Shown: positions 17,218 through 26,573, counted from the stretch's first letter. The stretch: DNA of 64,000 nucleotides from Paenibacillus sp. 32352 (GCF_002042965.1 NZ_MZNT01000001.1:372001-436000); one strand, 5' to 3'. Notes: generated from the sequence alone by a model not told the origin. Made by a program: numbers and translations.

Positions 17218-18105
17218 TTGAACAAGGAGCAATTGGATCGAATTCATACCGGAAAAGGGTTTATCGCAGCGTTAGACCAGAGCGGAGGGAGCACTCCCAA
17301 GGCGCTGCTTCAGTACGGTATTAAGGAAAACAGCTATTCCAATGAGGAAGAAATGTTTGAGCAGGTTCATGAAATGAGAACACGCATTATCAAGAGTCCC
17401 GCTTTTGATTCGAAGTATATTTTAGGTGCGATCTTGTTTGAAAATACGATGGACCGCATGATAGATCAGCAATTTACGGCCGATTACCTGTGGGAGAAAA
17501 AAGGCATCGTGCCTTTTTTGAAGGTGGATAAGGGACTGGCTGAGCTGGAAGAGGGCGTACAACTTATGAAGCCGATGCCTGATCTGGACAGCCTGCTGAA
17601 GCGGGCGAATGAAAGACATATTTTCGGGACCAAAATGCGTTCCGTTATTAAGGAAGCTAACGCCGCGGGCATTCGAAACGTGGTGGAGCAGCAGTTTGAA
17701 ATCGGCAAACGGATTGTGTCGGCGGGGCTTGTACCGATCATCGAGCCTGAGGTGGATATTCATAGTGCGGACAAGCTGAAATCGGAGCAGCTGTTAAAGG
17801 ATGAGCTGCACAAACAATTGTCCGCCCTGGATCAGGATGCGCGTATCATGCTGAAGCTCTCCATCCCGACGGAGCCGGATTTTTACCGCGATTTGATGGA
17901 CGATCCGCATGTCGTAAGGATTGTTGCCTTGTCCGGCGGCTATGATCAAACGGAGGCTAATGAAAAACTGGCCCGCAACCATGGGTTGATCGCCAGCTTT
18001 TCGCGCGCCTTATCGGAGGGGTTAACAGCCCAGCAGACCGATGAGGAATTCAATTCGAAGCTGTCCCATTCCATACAATCGATTTACGAAGCGTCCATAA
18101 CTTGA
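17218..18105 (+). CDS. fda: Fructose-bisphosphate aldolase, class I
   Basis: This 295-residue cytosolic enzyme reversibly splits fructose 1,6-bisphosphate into dihydroxyacetone phosphate and glyceraldehyde 3-phosphate through a Schiff base. The sequence reads [18 protein letters not shown] at residues 13-30, then [10 protein letters not shown] near 100 and [10 protein letters not shown] near 175. [13 protein letters not shown] near 215 carries the likely Schiff-base lysine, and [11 protein letters not shown] lies near 240. Length equals the staphylococcal class I (Fda) group. Start TTG 17218 is chosen for AAGGAAGGAGA just upstream and family N-terminus; the longer frame is not. The gene stands alone with its own terminator. 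Confidence 0.93.
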   Translation: MNKEQLDRIHTGKGFIAALDQSGGSTPKALLQYGIKENSYSNEEEMFEQVHEMRTRIIKSPAFDSKYILGAILFENTMDRMIDQQFTADYLWEKKGIVPFLKVDKGLAELEEGVQLMKPMPDLDSLLKRANERHIFGTKMRSVIKEANAAGIRNVVEQQFEIGKRIVSAGLVPIIEPEVDIHSADKLKSEQLLKDELHKQLSALDQDARIMLKLSIPTEPDFYRDLMDDPHVVRIVALSGGYDQTEANEKLARNHGLIASFSRALSEGLTAQQTDEEFNSKLSHSIQSIYEASIT

Positions 18106-18138
18106 TTCCGGTGAAAGGCGCAAGTGTGCTCAACAGCC

Positions 18139-18165
18139 TAGCCCCACTTCGTGGGGCTATTTTTT
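18139..18165 (+). terminator. Terminator of aldolase gene
   Basis: TAGCCCCAC and GTGGGGCTA (18139-18159) form a perfect 9-bp stem around a TTC loop, followed by TTTTTT. Confidence 0.92.
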
Positions 18166-18206
18166 ACGGCAGCTTAGGAGGCGGAGCTGTCTATAACGCC
18201 AGCAGA

Positions 18207-18785
18207 TTATCTTAGCAGGCTAAGGATGGAATGAATGCAATTGTCAACGAAAGACTTGTCGGGACGGGATTTGAGCAGGACGGTCAGTCCGATTAAGGAA
18301 ACGACCAAGGTCTGCGCCAGCGCTTTGGCATTCAATTCACCGGAGAGCTCGCCCGATCTTATGCCCCGCTCAATCGTCTCCTGGAACAAAGCGGAGAGAT
18401 ACATTTGATGCTCCCTTGTCAGGATTTCGTATTTCTCATCGTGGGGGGCAAGCTCGACCATTGTGTTGATACAAAAGCAGCCGCGGCTTGGACCTTCCCG
18501 GTATTCCTCCATTACAACGCCTTCCAAAAATGCGCGGAACGCTTCTTTCACCGAAGGCCGCTGCAGCTTACCTCGAACGTGTGCGGCATGAGTTTTCGTA
18601 TATTTGCGCAGGGCAGCTTCGAACAAACCCTTCTTATCTCCGAAGGCAGCATAAAGACTTGGTTTTTGAATCCCCATTCTGGAGGTCAGATCGCTTAACG
18701 AAGTAGCTTCGTACCCCTTTTCCCAAAATAGCTGCAGGGCTGCATCCAGCGCCTGCTCCTCATCAAATTCGCGAGGCCGAACCAT
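18207..18785 (-). CDS. TetR-family regulator
   Basis: This 192-residue repressor has a TetR HTH at residues 5-50 (FDEEQALDAALQLFWEKGYE, then SLSDLTSRMGIQKPSLYAAF). The C-terminal segment includes GPSRGCFCINTMVELAP, typical of the NemR/YcdC-like C-terminal family (TetR_C_16-like) that responds to electrophiles. The start is set at the ATG at 18785 (MVRPREFDEE); an adjacent ATG at 18788 is equally possible and upstream ATGs have poor ribosome binding sites. It is divergent from an MFS transporter, and matching dyads TACC-N4-GGTA lie before both genes, so it probably represses itself and the transporter. The Cys pair could sense reactive compounds; that is inference. Confidence 0.88.
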   Translation of the reverse strand: MVRPREFDEEQALDAALQLFWEKGYEATSLSDLTSRMGIQKPSLYAAFGDKKGLFEAALRKYTKTHAAHVRGKLQRPSVKEAFRAFLEGVVMEEYREGPSRGCFCINTMVELAPHDEKYEILTREHQMYLSALFQETIERGIRSGELSGELNAKALAQTLVVSLIGLTVLLKSRPDKSFVDNCIHSILSLLR

Positions 18786-18844
18786 CATACCCCTCATTTC
18801 CATCAAGCTTGTTTTCAAAATCGTCTTGCTGAAAAAAATATTTC

Positions 18845-18856
18845 ATACCGATTGGT
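18845..18856 (-). promoter_or_regulatory. TetR operator before its own gene
   Basis: TACCGATTGGTA is a dyad (TACC/GGTA) 60 bases before the regulator start and differs by two central bases from the site at 19027. Confidence 0.62.
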
Positions 18857-18978
18857 ACGTTATTATTGTATCCCCGAGCCATCACAATGTCAATGAGACT
18901 CTGATAGTGAAGAAGAATATTATAGCAAGAAGGTAGCGAGGGAAAGTTAATACATAACAATAACGTCCGTTTAATGAC

Positions 18979-19038
18979 TTGACAACAAGGATGACGCTAA
19001 GTTATGTTATTTTCAACTTAGTTATGTACCGTTCGGTA
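18979..19038 (+). promoter_or_regulatory. Promoter and operator of MFS gene
   Basis: TTGACA (18979-18984) and TATGTT (19003-19008) have an 18-base spacer. TACCG-TT-CGGTA (19027-19038) is a perfect dyad just downstream of the expected start of transcription, where a bound TetR would block RNA polymerase. A second inverted repeat TAAGTT/AACTTA spans 18998-19020. Confidence 0.65.
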
Positions 19039-19081
19039 TGTAATTATGCTGCACAATGACATAAGAGGGTGGGAGAAAGGA

Positions 19082-20347
19082 ATGGAAAAGCTTGAACAAA
19101 CGTCATCGGCCTGCATGAAGGAAGGAGCCCGGGATAGAAGGGCCGCAAACGAGGATACCGTCGGGATTAACCCCCATTTGTCCGCTAGCTCCGTATCTCG
19201 CCGTACGGCACTGACATTTGCGGTGGCTTGCGGGATGGCGGTGGCCGGAATTTACTACGCTCAGCCGCTTCTCGACGCTATGTCAAACGAATTTGGCATC
19301 GCCCCTTCAACCATCGGCGTCGTGATTACCGTTACGCAGGTTTGCTATGCGTTAGGATTGATCCTGCTGGTGCCGCTTGGAGATTTGTTGAATCAGCGGA
19401 GGTTAATTTTAGGGCAGATGCTGCTTTTAGTCCTGGCTTCGTCTGTGGTAGGCCTGGCTCCCACAGGTACGGTGCTTTTTGCGGGCATCGCTCTCGTCGG
19501 GCTTCTGGCCGTGGTCACTCAGACACTTGTGGCCTTCGCGGCTGCACTGGCTTCTCCGCACGAACGCGGACGGGTCATAGGCTTGGTAACGAGCGGGATC
19601 GTTATCGGCATTCTGCTTGCCAGAACCGTGGCCGGATTGCTGACGGACCTTGCCGGATGGCGTTCGGTCTATCTTGTCTCTGCATCCTTGATGCTCCTTA
19701 TGGTCCTCTTGCTATTTCGTGCTTTGCCGAAGGGGGAACTCGAGGATTCGCCCCTTTCTTATTGGCAGCTGCTGCGATCGGTCCTCTTATTGTTTGTAGA
19801 GGAACGAACGCTGCGTATCCGCGGGCTGCTGGCTTTTTTCATATTTACCGCATTCAGTATTCTGTGGACCTCGCTTGTTCTGCCGCTCAGCGCGCCGCCG
19901 CTGTCTCTCTCGCATAGCGCGATTGGGGCATTCGGTCTTGCAGGAGCAGCGGGGGCGCTGGCGGCGGCCAAGGCGGGCAAATGGGCGGATCGCGGATTAG
20001 GGCAATGGACAACAGGGGTTGCGCTTATCCTGCTGCTTGCGTCATGGGGGCTGATTCGTCTGGTTGAATCCTCCTTGTGGATACTGATCGTTGGAGTCAT
20101 TATCCTGGACTTTGCCGTGCAGGCAGTGCACGTCACGAATCAGAGCATGATCCTAAGCGTAAGGCCGGAATCGCGCAGCCGTCTGACTGCGGCTTATATG
20201 ATCTTCTATTCGGTCGGCAGCGCGACAGGCTCGATTGCATCCACCCTCACTTATTCCCTTGCCGGGTGGAGCGGCGTATGTATACTGGGCAGCTCGGTCA
20301 GCGCTTGTGCCATTATCTTTTGGGCATGGACCCGGACGGGGAGATGA
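19082..20347 (+). CDS. MFS efflux transporter (YnfM/arabinose efflux-like)
   Basis: This 421-residue membrane protein has about 12 hydrophobic helices. After a hydrophilic 40-residue N-terminus it reads GMAVAGIYYAQPLLDAM in the first helix region, a signature of the AraJ/YnfM branch, and PLGDLLNQRRLILGQ in the loop between helices 2 and 3, which corresponds to MFS motif A (GxLaDrxGrrxxl). Proton-coupled export of small molecules is the family role; the substrate is unknown. Start ATG 19082 is chosen for the GGGAGAAAGGA directly upstream; an ATG at 19046 would be inside the leader. It is divergent from and probably repressed by the TetR at 18207. Confidence 0.86.
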   Translation: MEKLEQTSSACMKEGARDRRAANEDTVGINPHLSASSVSRRTALTFAVACGMAVAGIYYAQPLLDAMSNEFGIAPSTIGVVITVTQVCYALGLILLVPLGDLLNQRRLILGQMLLLVLASSVVGLAPTGTVLFAGIALVGLLAVVTQTLVAFAAALASPHERGRVIGLVTSGIVIGILLARTVAGLLTDLAGWRSVYLVSASLMLLMVLLLFRALPKGELEDSPLSYWQLLRSVLLLFVEERTLRIRGLLAFFIFTAFSILWTSLVLPLSAPPLSLSHSAIGAFGLAGAAGALAAAKAGKWADRGLGQWTTGVALILLLASWGLIRLVESSLWILIVGVIILDFAVQAVHVTNQSMILSVRPESRSRLTAAYMIFYSVGSATGSIASTLTYSLAGWSGVCILGSSVSACAIIFWAWTRTGR

Positions 20348-20395
20348 TGGAAAGGGGGCAGGATAATGATAACAGGAAGAGCCTGCCGCCCACCC

Positions 20396-21547
20396 TTACC
20401 TCATTTCCATTCCTGTATTCCGGATTTTCATATCGTAGCTGATTTGAATTTCTGCTTTGGCAAAGTCCTTTTCCCAATCCAGCTTCCGCCATAGTTCCGG
20501 ATGAAAGGAATGGATTCTGCTGCCGAGCCCCAGTATATCCGAATTAAATTGTTTCTGAAGCTTGGCAATGACCGTTTTCGCTTCTTTCTCCAGGTATTTC
20601 TCGGCACCCTTTTCTAATTTGGAAATTTCTTCTTCTTTGAAAAGGTTCGAGCCGAACGTTTTCTCAAGCATATCTCCTTCCAGGAAAATTCGTGTTTTGG
20701 AGACGACATGTCCGTCGACGTAAGAAATCTCATTCCGGGATTTGATGAACTCCGTATTGATGGTAACCAGCCGGCTCGGATTGTCTTCATACGGAAAGGT
20801 GACGTTACCTCCGCTTTTCTTTTCACGGATTCTAAGAATTTGCCACGTATCCTGGCCTGGAAGGACGCCTACCATCCGTACCCCATGGAAAACGGCTACT
20901 CCTTCCCAGCGGATATCGTCGTCCTTCACTTCAACGTAATTCAAAAATGGGGCGCGCGTTTTGGAGGTCAGATCGATATAAAATTTTCCCAGGTTCATGT
21001 CCGGGATGCGCTCGCTTTTGGCTCCGTTTTCTATAAGGCTCATGACGTATACGATCGGGATTTGCTCTAGATTGGGACCGGCCTTCAGCAGATCCCGGGC
21101 TTCTCCCTTTACGATTAAAGGCCAAAGCAGCCGCCGGATTTGAGGATCTCTGCGGAATGGATCAAATATGTGGTTGACACCCTCACGGGCAGCGGCTTCC
21201 CCGATGGCGATGACCCTCGTATGTCCGTAAAAGAGCTCTTGATTCAGCCGCTTCTGCAGGTTTTGAAACGCTTCGACGACTGTCTTTCCTTCCGAGCTCA
21301 TCACCCGAACCGCTTGCTTGCCGCCGCCCGCTCTCCCGCCGCTGGCTCCGGCGATTTTGATCGGAATAGGAATTTGTACGGTTACGAGCAAATGGGAAGG
21401 GTGCTCCTTGGATTTGTCGATCGCAATACCTACAACGGAGGTGCGCTCCTCGATCTCGCGCCGATCCCAACAGCCGGTCATCAGGAGCTGGGAGCCAAGC
21501 AAGCAGGCAAGCAGAGCCCATTTGAATACAGGTTGCTTGAAGGTCAT
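20396..21547 (-). CDS. Spore germination lipoprotein, Ger(x)C family
   Basis: This 383-residue protein is the C subunit of a GerA-type nutrient receptor in the spore inner membrane. A lipoprotein signal peptide ends in the lipobox LMTGC with Cys at residue 26, directly followed by WDRREIEE, the invariant start of mature GerC proteins. The rest is soluble and contains the expected RDPQIRRLLWPLIV and GVAVFHGVRMVG blocks. Length is usual. The start ATG overlaps the gerB-like stop by four bases (ATGA). It is the third gene of gerA-gerB-gerC. Confidence 0.94.
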   Translation of the reverse strand: MTFKQPVFKWALLACLLGSQLLMTGCWDRREIEERTSVVGIAIDKSKEHPSHLLVTVQIPIPIKIAGASGGRAGGGKQAVRVMSSEGKTVVEAFQNLQKRLNQELFYGHTRVIAIGEAAAREGVNHIFDPFRRDPQIRRLLWPLIVKGEARDLLKAGPNLEQIPIVYVMSLIENGAKSERIPDMNLGKFYIDLTSKTRAPFLNYVEVKDDDIRWEGVAVFHGVRMVGVLPGQDTWQILRIREKKSGGNVTFPYEDNPSRLVTINTEFIKSRNEISYVDGHVVSKTRIFLEGDMLEKTFGSNLFKEEEISKLEKGAEKYLEKEAKTVIAKLQKQFNSDILGLGSRIHSFHPELWRKLDWEKDFAKAEIQISYDMKIRNTGMEMR

Positions 21548-22737
21548 TCCTTACCGCCCCCCAAATTAATCTGCGGACTGGTTGGCGCTTCCATGTTTTT
21601 GCCTCCGGTGCCTTTCTTACGAACGATGGCCAGCAGCAAAAGTACGATCGGGATGGAAAAAGCGAACAAACTGCCGAAATATCCTAAGTAGTCGGCATAT
21701 TGAAACAGTTTCGCCGTGCTTGGAGGGTACATGGCCAGCAAGTAAAAGATAGGCATATGGATAAGCGCGATCAGCCTGTGCCCTTTCAACCGAAGTATTT
21801 GTCTCACCATGAGTGAGCTCGCATAATACGTATTGCCGACCGTCGTGAATACGGCGGCTACCCACACGCCAAGAAACGCGGATTCTACACGCTCCAGGAT
21901 CAGTCCCGGCACCTGTGTCGTTTTGACCAGCTCCAGGGTGGGCCAAGCGAGCAGCTCCAGTTCATCAACCCCAAAAACGGCCGTCCCCGCAATAACGATC
22001 AGGGTATATACGATCCCCGGTATGGCTATACCCCACATACTGGCTTTCATAATTTTTTGAGTGGTCACGGTGAACGCTAGAAACATAAGCATGATCTCAA
22101 ATCCAAGAAAGGAGGTTGACGATGAAGCGACTCCTTTCAGGAAATTGAGCCAGCTCACATGAAACATCGGAAATAAATTTTCCAAATTCGCGCTTTGGTA
22201 CGAGGAGAGGGCAATACCGAGCAGCGGGATAACAATGATGACGAACAAGATTTCATTGACGCGCGCAAGCACTTCCACATCGTGTAACGTAAGAACAAAG
22301 GATACCAGCAGCATGGAGACGATAATGACCTCCAAAGGCGTTTTGATCAGGACGGTCGTGACGACCACTTCGCCGAAGGTTCTTGCAACAATGGCCGTGC
22401 TAATTACCCAGTACACATAATACGGAAGAAGGAACAGGAGACTGAGTATCCTCCCTACGGCAGGATACTTGGAGCTTCCCAGTATCGATCGGGAGTACTC
22501 GACTACGCTTTGGTACGGGAACCGTTTGGCCAGCAACGCAATGATATACATGGCCAACATAGACAGCAATGCACCCAGAATGGTCGAGAGCCAGCCGCTT
22601 TCCCGGGCATAGTGTACGGAGCTGCGGGGAAGGGTGAGGACTCCGACGCCAATGATGGTGCTTGCTATGAGCCAAGAGGATTGACGTACGGTCATCGTAT
22701 TGGACGAATCGTTTTCCTGTACTCCGTTATGCTTCAA
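21544..22737 (-). CDS. Spore germination permease, GerB family
   Basis: This 397-residue integral membrane protein belongs to the APC superfamily endospore germination permeases, which bind the germinant. About ten hydrophobic segments are visible; the first reads SSWLIASTIIGVGVLTLP, the typical unwound helix 1 of APC transporters. It starts at TTG 22737, overlapping the gerA stop by four bases (TTGA), with AAGGAAGGAGGG upstream. The downstream overlap with gerC is also four bases, so the three genes are translationally coupled in a single transcript. Confidence 0.94.
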   Translation of the reverse strand: MKHNGVQENDSSNTMTVRQSSWLIASTIIGVGVLTLPRSSVHYARESGWLSTILGALLSMLAMYIIALLAKRFPYQSVVEYSRSILGSSKYPAVGRILSLLFLLPYYVYWVISTAIVARTFGEVVVTTVLIKTPLEVIIVSMLLVSFVLTLHDVEVLARVNEILFVIIVIPLLGIALSSYQSANLENLFPMFHVSWLNFLKGVASSSTSFLGFEIMLMFLAFTVTTQKIMKASMWGIAIPGIVYTLIVIAGTAVFGVDELELLAWPTLELVKTTQVPGLILERVESAFLGVWVAAVFTTVGNTYYASSLMVRQILRLKGHRLIALIHMPIFYLLAMYPPSTAKLFQYADYLGYFGSLFAFSIPIVLLLLAIVRKKGTGGKNMEAPTSPQINLGGGKE

Positions 22738-24338
22738 TTTGTTGTCCCTCCTTCCTTCGGTCCCATTCTATTTTCATCTTTGGGTTTAAAAATTTTCGGA
22801 CGTTTCTTCATCCAGTACAGTGGGGCGCGGATGACCGTATCTTTCATATCCGATATTTTGCTGGGCGCCAGAGGGGACAGGTAAGGGACGCCGAACGACT
22901 TGAGCGAGCACAAATGGATGATGATCAAGATCAGAAACAGCATGATCCCGTACAATCCGAATAACGCGGCGGCGATCATGACTGGAAATCGCAGCATCCG
23001 GAGCGCGATGGCGGCGCTGTAGCTAGGGGCCGCAAAGGAACCGATCGTCGTCAGAGCGACGACAATGACCATGATCGGGCTGACGATGCCGGCCTGCACC
23101 GCCGCTTGTCCGACAACCAGGGCGCCGACGATGCCAATGGTCGGACCGATCGGTCCGGGCAGCCGAACGCTGGCCTCCCGCAATATTTCCATCGTTACCT
23201 CCATTAGAAACGCTTCAACAATAGAAGGAAAAGGAACGGTGGATCGTCCCGCCGCCATCGCGATGACCAGCCTCGAAGGGATCATCTCCGGATGAAACGA
23301 GCTGAAGGCGATGTACAGAGAAGGCAGCAGCAGTGCCATAATCATGCTCAGGAACCGGATAAGCCGGATAAGAGTGCCGATGAGAAACCGTTCGTAATAA
23401 TCCTCTGGACTGTGATAAAACTGGGAAAACACGGCAGGAGCGATGAGGCAGAACGGCGTACCGTCGCATAAGATGATCACTTTTCCTTCCAGTATATTGG
23501 CGGTCGCTTTATCCGGCCGTTCCGTATTCTGAATTAAGGGAAAAGGAGTCCAATGGGCGTCCTCGATCAGCTGCTCGATATATCCGCTTTCCATGGCGGC
23601 GTCGATGTCGATTGCCTCAATTCTTTGAATCACCGTGTTCACGATCTTCATGTTCGCTACGCCATCCAGGTAAATGACGGCGATATCCGTATTGCTCCGT
23701 CTTCCGACGGTCATATTTTTAATAACGAGCGACGGATCCTTCAGACGAAGCCGGATTTGTGCCGTGTTAACTCTCAACGTTTCAGTAAAGCCGTTGCGCG
23801 GGCCCCGCACGACCGATTCAGTTCTCGGCTCCTCGATCCCCCGTTTGTCCCAGCCCTTGGTGTTTAACAGATACGTCGTATTGGTTCCGTCCATAAGAAA
23901 GACGGTATCCCCCGATAAAATGCTGCGGATGGCTTTGTTCAAGGTGTTGGTTTCCCCAACCTCATTAATGGGCAAACCGTATTGCTTGAGCGTATCGAAC
24001 ACACGGCTCGAATCGGCGGATGGATCAGGCTCAAGGCCTTCGCGGGTGTTGAACATTGCCGCTTTTAAAATAAATTCATCAATAATGATGGCATTGGTTA
24101 ATCCGTCAATATACACCAGCGCCGCAGCGTATCGTGGATTTCCCCCGATATGAAAATGGCGGATGACTAGATCATCGCTTTTGCCCAAAGATTTGTGAAG
24201 CGTTTGAATGTTATGCTCCAGCTGATGGCTGATCGCAATTTGCTCCATCTGGTTGAGCTTCTCATCCAGTTTAGCTTCGTCCGACGCCCGTTTTTTTTGT
24301 CTCAAGAAAGACATCGGATTGCGGATATCTTTGAACAT
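22734..24338 (-). CDS. Spore germination receptor protein, GerA family
   Basis: This 534-residue A subunit of the germinant receptor has a soluble N-terminal part (residues 1-295) followed by four to five membrane helices (about 310-500) and a short tail with PYLSPLAPS. Characteristic stretches are GTNTTYLLNTKGW, ESVVRGPRNGFTE, and RLPGPIGPTIGIVGALVVGQ in the membrane part. The start ATG at 24338 (MFKDIRNPM) is preceded by AGGAGG at nine bases; an in-frame ATG at 24365 lacks a site. It is the first gene of the operon. In the family, expression is forespore-specific; no sigma G promoter could be confirmed. Confidence 0.94.
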   Translation of the reverse strand: MFKDIRNPMSFLRQKKRASDEAKLDEKLNQMEQIAISHQLEHNIQTLHKSLGKSDDLVIRHFHIGGNPRYAAALVYIDGLTNAIIIDEFILKAAMFNTREGLEPDPSADSSRVFDTLKQYGLPINEVGETNTLNKAIRSILSGDTVFLMDGTNTTYLLNTKGWDKRGIEEPRTESVVRGPRNGFTETLRVNTAQIRLRLKDPSLVIKNMTVGRRSNTDIAVIYLDGVANMKIVNTVIQRIEAIDIDAAMESGYIEQLIEDAHWTPFPLIQNTERPDKATANILEGKVIILCDGTPFCLIAPAVFSQFYHSPEDYYERFLIGTLIRLIRFLSMIMALLLPSLYIAFSSFHPEMIPSRLVIAMAAGRSTVPFPSIVEAFLMEVTMEILREASVRLPGPIGPTIGIVGALVVGQAAVQAGIVSPIMVIVVALTTIGSFAAPSYSAAIALRMLRFPVMIAAALFGLYGIMLFLILIIIHLCSLKSFGVPYLSPLAPSKISDMKDTVIRAPLYWMKKRPKIFKPKDENRMGPKEGGTTN

Positions 24339-24591
24339 AAGCGCATCCCTCCTATGTTTAGACATTCCCTGAACAGCCAAATTTATGCAAGCTTACTCTG
24401 CTGTTAAGCGTTTGACATCATTAGATGGAGCTTATCCAGAGGCTCAGGATATCCAGCTTTTGGGAGCGGCTGTCATCGGTGGATAACAAGGAGTGTGGCG
24501 GGATGTTTTCGCGGCACAAGAGCAAGGCATATGCAACAAGATACAGAGGGAGGATAGACGGTCTGAATACAGCATCGATAGAACGAAACTA

Positions 24592-24622
24592 AGGCCTCTG
24601 CCTATAAATAAGGCAAAGGCCT
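24592..24622 (-). terminator. Terminator of MarR gene at 24649
   Basis: AGGCCTCTGCC (24592-24602) and GGCAAAGGCCT (24612-24622) form a stem with one mismatch, 26 bases beyond the minus-strand stop. A short T-run follows on that strand. Confidence 0.6.
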
Positions 24623-24648
24623 GCCAATATTGCCGTAGTGGAGCCTGC

Positions 24649-25143
24649 TTACGGTGCGCTGTCATTGTCCTTCTTCAGCTTGGTCATCTCAGTCAGCGTC
24701 ATCTCATTACATTGTTTGATAAAGGTAAGGATCAACTGCAGCTCTTGATCTGTATATTGCGAGAGGATCTGGAGAGTCGATTGCATGACCGATTGGAACA
24801 GGGGTGAAATTTGAGCCGATCCTTCCGGTACGGGTTTGACGATGACGCGTCTGCGATCCTTCGGATCCTTATCTCTAACAACATAGCCTGCTTGTTCCAG
24901 ACGGTCGATTACGCTCGTAACGGCTCCCGTAGTAAGACCGGTAAGCTGTGCCAGCTGTCCGGCTGTCGCGGGCCCGATTCCGTTCAAGTAATCCAGACAT
25001 TTGTGATCGGTGGCATTCAAACCTAGCTTGTCGGAAATCAATTGGTGGAACATAACGGCACGTGCGCTGTTCTGCCGCAATTCGTGGAGTAAATTCTGCT
25101 GTATTGATGAAAGCTCGGCAAAAGGTAAACTATCCCTTGACAT
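24649..25143 (-). CDS. MarR-family regulator
   Basis: This 164-residue winged-helix repressor carries TAGQLAQLTGLTTGAVTSVI (recognition helix, about 60-80) and the wing RDKDPKDRRRVIVKPVPEG (about 92-110). A C-terminal helix for dimerisation follows. Start is the ATG at 25143, because GGAGGT lies six bases upstream; the ATG at 25149 would overlap the site. It is divergent from a SnoaL-like gene, and two dyads with identical 5-8-5 geometry (ATCTT/AAGAY) lie between them. The target is therefore probably the SnoaL-like protein and itself. Confidence 0.9.
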   Translation of the reverse strand: MSRDSLPFAELSSIQQNLLHELRQNSARAVMFHQLISDKLGLNATDHKCLDYLNGIGPATAGQLAQLTGLTTGAVTSVIDRLEQAGYVVRDKDPKDRRRVIVKPVPEGSAQISPLFQSVMQSTLQILSQYTDQELQLILTFIKQCNEMTLTEMTKLKKDNDSAP

Positions 25144-25173
25144 TTTCATACCTCCGCATTAAGATAAAAATAT

Positions 25174-25191
25174 ATCTTGATTCGTTAAGAT
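25174..25191. promoter_or_regulatory. MarR operator, site 1
   Basis: ATCTT-GATTCGTT-AAGAT is a perfect 5-bp dyad with an 8-base spacer, 31 bases before the MarR start. Additional AAGAT half-sites flank it. Confidence 0.6.
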
Positions 25192-25269
25192 AATTAATTG
25201 ATGAAGAAAATTTATGCATTAAGATTTTGTTCCTCCCAAGTATATCACAAGTGATCTGAATGAACAAAA

Positions 25270-25287
25270 ATCTTATCGTGGTAAGAC
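25270..25287. promoter_or_regulatory. MarR operator, site 2
   Basis: ATCTT-ATCGTGGT-AAGAC repeats the arms and 8-base spacing of site 1, near the SnoaL-like gene's upstream region. Confidence 0.55.
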
Positions 25288-25374
25288 AAATGGGTTGATT
25301 CTCATTGAAGTTCAATGGCTTATTTAAGCCTATCCGACCGGTGACGGTGGAAATAAAAAAGAGGAGCGATTAGC

Positions 25375-25818
25375 ATGGATAGGAATCATTCGCAGGATAT
25401 TGCAGAGATTAATGAGCTTTTTCAAAAGCTGAAATGGGCATGGGATCGAGGGGATGGAACGGCTTACGGTTCTTGTTTTACCGAAAATGCCGATTATGTG
25501 ACCTTTCAGGGGGAACATTTGCAAGGGAGAAAAGCAATTGCCGAAACCCATCAACAGCTGTGGAACGGTGTACTACGGGGGTCTACGCTGGAAGGAGAGA
25601 TCAAGAAGATCCGGTTCTTATCGCCGGAGACAGCGATCTTCCATGGACTTGGCGTCGTCAAATTAAGATGGCAAAAAACGGCCCCGAGCAAAAGAGACTC
25701 TATAAATACCAACATGGTTGTTAAACAGAACGGCAAGTGGGTCATAGCGGCGTTTCAGAACAGCAGAATCTCAGGACCGAGCCTGATGCAAAAAATATTC
25801 ATGAAGGTAAGCAAATGA
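25375..25818 (+). CDS. SnoaL-like / SgcJ-EcaC family protein
   Basis: This 147-residue protein has the cone-shaped alpha+beta barrel signature of the NTF2-like superfamily: AEINELFQKLKWAWDRGDG, then YGSCFTENADYVTFQGEHLQG, GRKAIAETHQQLW and a closing NGKWVIAAFQNSRI. Proteins of this SgcJ/EcaC group act as small isomerases or binding proteins; the substrate cannot be told from sequence. The start ATG at 25375 follows AGAGGAGCG. It is divergent from a MarR gene with shared dyads and likely controlled by it. It is monocistronic. Confidence 0.84.
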   Translation: MDRNHSQDIAEINELFQKLKWAWDRGDGTAYGSCFTENADYVTFQGEHLQGRKAIAETHQQLWNGVLRGSTLEGEIKKIRFLSPETAIFHGLGVVKLRWQKTAPSKRDSINTNMVVKQNGKWVIAAFQNSRISGPSLMQKIFMKVSK

Positions 25819-26073
25819 CAAGAAGCTGTTGAGACAAGGGGTATCAATTGACCAGAAACAACGAGAGAGACGAATGTATTGAAACGGGAGGCACGGTTGC
25901 GATTCCTGTTACTATCGTGCCTTCGGTAACGTTTGCTTAGGCTATGCTTGCAGAGCTAACAGAGTGTAAATGACTAACATTCCCTACAATAGAACTGCTG
26001 TGGTATCAAAGGAATGGTGGAATGATGGCGGTCTTATTCTAATCCCTATCGTGTGGAGTCAGATAACCGGCGG

Positions 26074-26120
26074 TTGACTTCCTCGGCATAGTCTCTATAT
26101 AATAGTCATAGCAACTATAG
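26074..26120 (+). promoter_or_regulatory. Promoter and operator of second MarR gene
   Basis: TTGACT (26074-26079) and TATAAT (26098-26103) are 18 bases apart. CATAG-CAA-CTATAG (26107-26120) lies over the expected transcription start; close variants recur after the gene at 26618 and 26693. Confidence 0.7.
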
Positions 26121-26147
26121 TCATGTCTAGTATACAGGAGGCAGCCT

Positions 26148-26573
26148 GTGGAGTTAGAAAAGTATATAGGTGTCATCGTACACCGGGCGGATCTGAAGCT
26201 TAATAATTTTTATCAGAAAGTGGTTAATCCCTTTGACATTACCGTTGACCAGTGGGAAATCCTGGTGATTCTGTGGGAGAAGGAAGGCATCACTCAGAAG
26301 GATCTCGCGGAAAGGCTGTATAAAGATCAGACGAATATTGCCCGGATGCTGTTCAAGCTGGAGAAGAAGGGTTTTGTCCATCGCGTGACCCACGAGACGG
26401 ACCGCAGATCGCTGCGTGTGTATTTAACCGCCAAAGGCAGGGAGATCAAAGAGGATATTCTTGCTCCTTCGATTGAGGCTTATAAAAAAACGATAGAAGG
26501 CTTAACCGAGGAAGAAGTGGAGACCTTCAGAAGAATTCTCTCTGTTATGTATAACAACGTTAAGGACTTGTAG
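26148..26573 (+). CDS. MarR-family regulator
   Basis: This 141-residue regulator starts at GTG 26148 after CAGGAGG. It shows a winged helix with ITQKDLAERLYKDQTNIARM (about 55-75) and the wing VTHETDRRSLRVYLTAKG (about 84-101). It precedes a truncated MFS gene in the same direction, and the operator-like motif (C)TATAGCAACTA is found before both genes. The inferred original role is repression of an efflux pump that is now broken, leaving the regulator controlling only itself or genes elsewhere. Confidence 0.9.
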   Translation: MELEKYIGVIVHRADLKLNNFYQKVVNPFDITVDQWEILVILWEKEGITQKDLAERLYKDQTNIARMLFKLEKKGFVHRVTHETDRRSLRVYLTAKGREIKEDILAPSIEAYKKTIEGLTEEEVETFRRILSVMYNNVKDL

